From positions 1 through 6,989 of the forward strand of contig JAHEZB010000104.1 of the NCBI GenBank assembly GCA_023251285.1: 6,989 bases of DNA, in the 5' to 3' direction. The notes under the pieces are model-generated. The model was not told the DNA's origin and ran no database searches. It worked only from the letters and a program-made list of their open reading frames with translations. This document shows positions 4,851 to 6,989 of this stretch, piece by piece (positions within the stretch are counted from its first letter, which is position 1; every line of letters starts with the position of its first letter). The DNA comes from Chitinophagaceae bacterium. GTDB lineage: Bacteria; Bacteroidota; Bacteroidia; Chitinophagales; Chitinophagaceae. The position numbers and the translations under genes were made by a program.

Positions 4851-5966
4851 CTAATCCGGTTTATAATCATACGGCAGCATGTCGGCAATTTTTTTATAAC
4901 CCAGATAACCGTTGGTTATCAAATCTTCCTGGTCATAAAAATATCCGTTCTGATCTATAAAAAATGTTTCTCCTTTTGGAAAGATCAATGTAGATAACTG
5001 AAAATTTTTCTTTGCTGTAGAATCTAAATTGAAATAATTTTTTTCAGGATGAGATTTATAAATTACCGCCACTTCACTTTGATTTGGAAAGAATTCAACC
5101 GTTTGTGTGCTGTCATCTTTCTTATAATTTAATGCGCCATAAAGATCACCAATTTGGATTGGATAATCTTCACCGTTATTATCTACAATAAACTGAAGTT
5201 CAAATCCATCTTCCTCTAATTTGCGCTGGTAAAGGCTTCTCATGAATTGCAGTAAAGATCCTTTGTAAGCAGTTGCACGGTTTTTATTCCAGGCTTCGTG
5301 TTGCTCCGCCGTTCCCTGCATCTCTTCAAAAAGAGGATAGCCAATGAACAAGTTTGTTTTTGAGTTGTAATCATTTGTAAAAGAATCAATAGCAAATTTC
5401 AAAGTGTATCCCAAAGAAAAATTGTCAACGATCAATGGTTCTTTGGCTTTTACTTTCAGTGTGTTTCTTTTTTTAATAAAATAAAAATGCAACACTTCCG
5501 GATTTTTGATCACACATTGTTTTGAAAAATTTGTTTGCCCGATAAAATTATCAATAAAAAAAGAACCATACTTTTCCCATCCATCCGGTACTTCGTTAGA
5601 GATAGAAATGGTAACTGCTTCCAAAGATTTTTCTTCCGGATTTAATTCAAAAAGTAAGCTGTCATTTTGCGATGAAGCATTTACACGAATGCTTTCCGTT
5701 TCATAACCGGTAAAGGTTGTAACCAAAGAATAACCGCCTTCCGGAAGCCTGATGCTAAAATTTCCCTGGGCATCAGTAGCTTCTCCAATCGTTGTATTCT
5801 GTGCAAACACGGACGCGCCGATTAAAGGAGCATTTGTGTTTTTATCTACAACTTTTCCTTTTACAATAAAATATGATGTTTGAGCAGCAACTTTAAAAGG
5901 AGTTAACAAAAACGACAGAAGAAAAATAAAGATGGCTACAAACAGAATTTGCAAATTGATATTCAT
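4851..5966 (-). CDS. Exported CarboxypepD_reg-like domain protein of unknown function
   Basis: A 371-residue secreted or envelope protein. It begins with a Sec signal peptide (hydrophobic core at about 6-22, cleavage likely after Ala27-Ala28 or Gln29; no lipobox). A carboxypeptidase regulatory-like beta sandwich follows at about 33-108 (VKGKVVDKNTNAPLIGASVFAQ, GEATDAQGNFSIRLPEGGY, TTFTGYE), the same module found at the N-terminus of many TonB-dependent receptors. No TonB plug or barrel follows. The rest (about 110-371) has a pattern I recognise only as recurring in Bacteroidota proteins with this module: GYTLKFAIDSF, then YPLFEEM, then W-NR-AY-GSLLQFMRSLYQRKLEEDGF around 226-255. No peptidase active site is visible, so it should not be called a carboxypeptidase. 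It starts with ATG 18 bases after the epimerase stop and is probably co-transcribed with it. The function is unknown. Confidence 0.82.
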   Translation of the reverse strand: MNINLQILFVAIFIFLLSFLLTPFKVAAQTSYFIVKGKVVDKNTNAPLIGASVFAQNTTIGEATDAQGNFSIRLPEGGYSLVTTFTGYETESIRVNASSQNDSLLFELNPEEKSLEAVTISISNEVPDGWEKYGSFFIDNFIGQTNFSKQCVIKNPEVLHFYFIKKRNTLKVKAKEPLIVDNFSLGYTLKFAIDSFTNDYNSKTNLFIGYPLFEEMQGTAEQHEAWNKNRATAYKGSLLQFMRSLYQRKLEEDGFELQFIVDNNGEDYPIQIGDLYGALNYKKDDSTQTVEFFPNQSEVAVIYKSHPEKNYFNLDSTAKKNFQLSTLIFPKGETFFIDQNGYFYDQEDLITNGYLGYKKIADMLPYDYKPD

Positions 5967-5984
5967 GGGAGCATAGATTTTGTA

Positions 5985-6989
5985 TTAAAGTGAATATTTC
6001 TCTTTCAAAGCAGTACAGGTATATTCAATGGTGTCTTTAATTTTTGTGAATTGAAAACCGGGAAGCGCTTTTAATATTTTCCGATTATCAAAATAGACTT
6101 TTGCCTGGGCTGTTCGCACGGTTTCCTTCGTAAGCAAATGTTTTTTTCCTGTAAATCTTGTCCTTATTTCTTCTGCCCGCCATATCATTTCTGCTAAAAA
6201 AGGAGAAACTTTTTTATACGGTGGTCTCTTGCTAAAACATTTTGCAATCAAAGTAAATATTTCTCTGTAAGGTAAATTCTCTCCGTTCAAAACAAAACGT
6301 TCAGCAGTTATTTCGCTATTCATTAACAGGATCATTGCGCGTGCCACATCTCTTACATCTACAAAGCCGGAAACACCATCAGTGTACCACCTGAACTCAT
6401 TATAAGCATTTTTAAAAATTGCTGAAGAGCCGGTTTCCCAATTGTCTCCGCCAAGAATTAAAGAAGGATTTACAATAACTGCATTTAGTCCTTCTCCGAT
6501 GCCACGCCACACTTCGATTTCGCCAAAATATTTTGATTTGCCATAAATACTGTTGCTTGTTTCTTCTGTCCAGTTCATTTTTTCACTTACCATTTCGTCT
6601 TCCCGAATTCTTCCCAAAGCCGCTACAGAACTAACATGTACCAATTTTATTACCCCGGCATCGATACACGCATTCACTACATTTGCAGTTCCTTCAATAT
6701 TTATTTTTAAAAGTTTTTGGCTATCTTTTGGATCATAAGAAACCAAAGCCGCAGAATGATAAACATGGGTAATTTCATCCATTATTTCATTTAAACAAAC
6801 CACATCAAGTATATCGCACTGAACAATTTCCAGATTTGGATGAGAAAGAGAAAGAGGTGTGGAATGATAAATTGCTTTTACTTCTTCACCTGCAGCCAGT
6901 AGTTGTTTTATTAGTTCATTACCAACAAGACCCGCACCACCGGTTACCAGGATCTTTTTTTTTTCGCGTATTTTTTTCTGAAATATTTT
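5985..6989 (-). CDS. NAD-dependent epimerase/dehydratase, extended SDR family (partial, 5' end beyond window)
   Basis: Extended short-chain dehydrogenase/reductase with 334 residues in the window; the reading frame is open to the right edge. The Rossmann cofactor motif G17-x-x-G20-x-x-G23 (ILVTGGAGLVG) lies in this upstream part. A start at the GTG at 6803 would therefore cut off the NAD(P)-binding fold and must be wrong. No ATG occurs in frame between 6804 and 6989, so the true start is probably just outside. Further features are DIL at about 59-61, HSAALVSY at about 78-85, NIEGTANVV, the catalytic serine in HVSSVAALGR (120-121), and the YxxxK pair Y149/K153 (SIYGKSKYFGE). The C-terminal half contains INPS-like VNPSLILGG and FTGKKHLLTKE. 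The full protein is about 335-340 residues, typical of the family. The substrate cannot be told (sugar nucleotide, hydroxysteroid-like or flavonol-like). It lies upstream of the CarboxypepD_reg gene in one likely operon. Confidence 0.9.
   Translation of the reverse strand, partial: KIFQKKIREKKKILVTGGAGLVGNELIKQLLAAGEEVKAIYHSTPLSLSHPNLEIVQCDILDVVCLNEIMDEITHVYHSAALVSYDPKDSQKLLKINIEGTANVVNACIDAGVIKLVHVSSVAALGRIREDEMVSEKMNWTEETSNSIYGKSKYFGEIEVWRGIGEGLNAVIVNPSLILGGDNWETGSSAIFKNAYNEFRWYTDGVSGFVDVRDVARAMILLMNSEITAERFVLNGENLPYREIFTLIAKCFSKRPPYKKVSPFLAEMIWRAEEIRTRFTGKKHLLTKETVRTAQAKVYFDNRKILKALPGFQFTKIKDTIEYTCTALKEKYSL

Noticed and set aside
5506..5706. Plus-strand reading frame of 66 codons
   Set aside because: Antisense to the CarboxypepD_reg protein; Ser/Phe-rich composition expected from a shadow frame.
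1..6989. Mobile elements, CRISPR arrays, tRNA or rRNA genes, toxin-antitoxin or defence genes
   Set aside because: Read on both strands; no transposase or integrase, no regularly spaced repeats, no tRNA-like clover-leaf, and all coding space is explained by core functions.

Overview
The window looks like chromosomal DNA from a member of the Bacteroidota, most likely of the Chitinophagaceae or a close relative. The evidence is the low-GC sequence, the absence of Shine-Dalgarno sequences before nearly all genes, promoters of the TAnnTTTG type, a GldH gliding lipoprotein, a CarboxypepD_reg surface protein, and the stand-alone second type of LpxD common in this phylum. The family-level placement is inference from protein style, not from a search.

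Left block (1-3309), all on the minus strand and so read right to left: an RluE-type rRNA pseudouridine synthase, the YicC endoribonuclease (2 bases after rluE), the lipoprotein GldH, a two-transmembrane sensor histidine kinase, and its response regulator, cut by the left window edge. Tight spacing suggests one operon for rluE-yicC-gldH. The kinase and regulator form a pair 16 bases apart, with a possible promoter of their own overlapping the gldH stop codon. rluE has only a TTG available as start, and gldH most plausibly also starts at a TTG.

Central gap (3310-3831, 522 bases) between divergent rluE and lpxD: extremely A/T rich. It holds a strong terminator-like hairpin, a 16-base palindrome, an inverted pair of DnaA-box-like 9-mers (one a perfect TTATCCACA), long T tracts, and a well-formed Bacteroidota promoter for lpxD. 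This is the most interesting non-coding part. It could be a replication-initiation or DnaA-regulated region, but two boxes alone do not prove that.

Right block (3832-6989): lpxD on the plus strand (lipid A synthesis), then a short convergent junction with a weak hairpin. Two minus-strand genes follow, probably co-transcribed: an NAD-dependent epimerase/dehydratase whose 5' end lies beyond the right edge, and an exported CarboxypepD_reg-domain protein of unknown function.

Overall the genes are ordinary core functions: RNA modification and decay, envelope and lipid A, signalling, and surface proteins. I see no mobile element, CRISPR array, tRNA or rRNA, defence system or sign of recent transfer. 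No clearly new system is visible.
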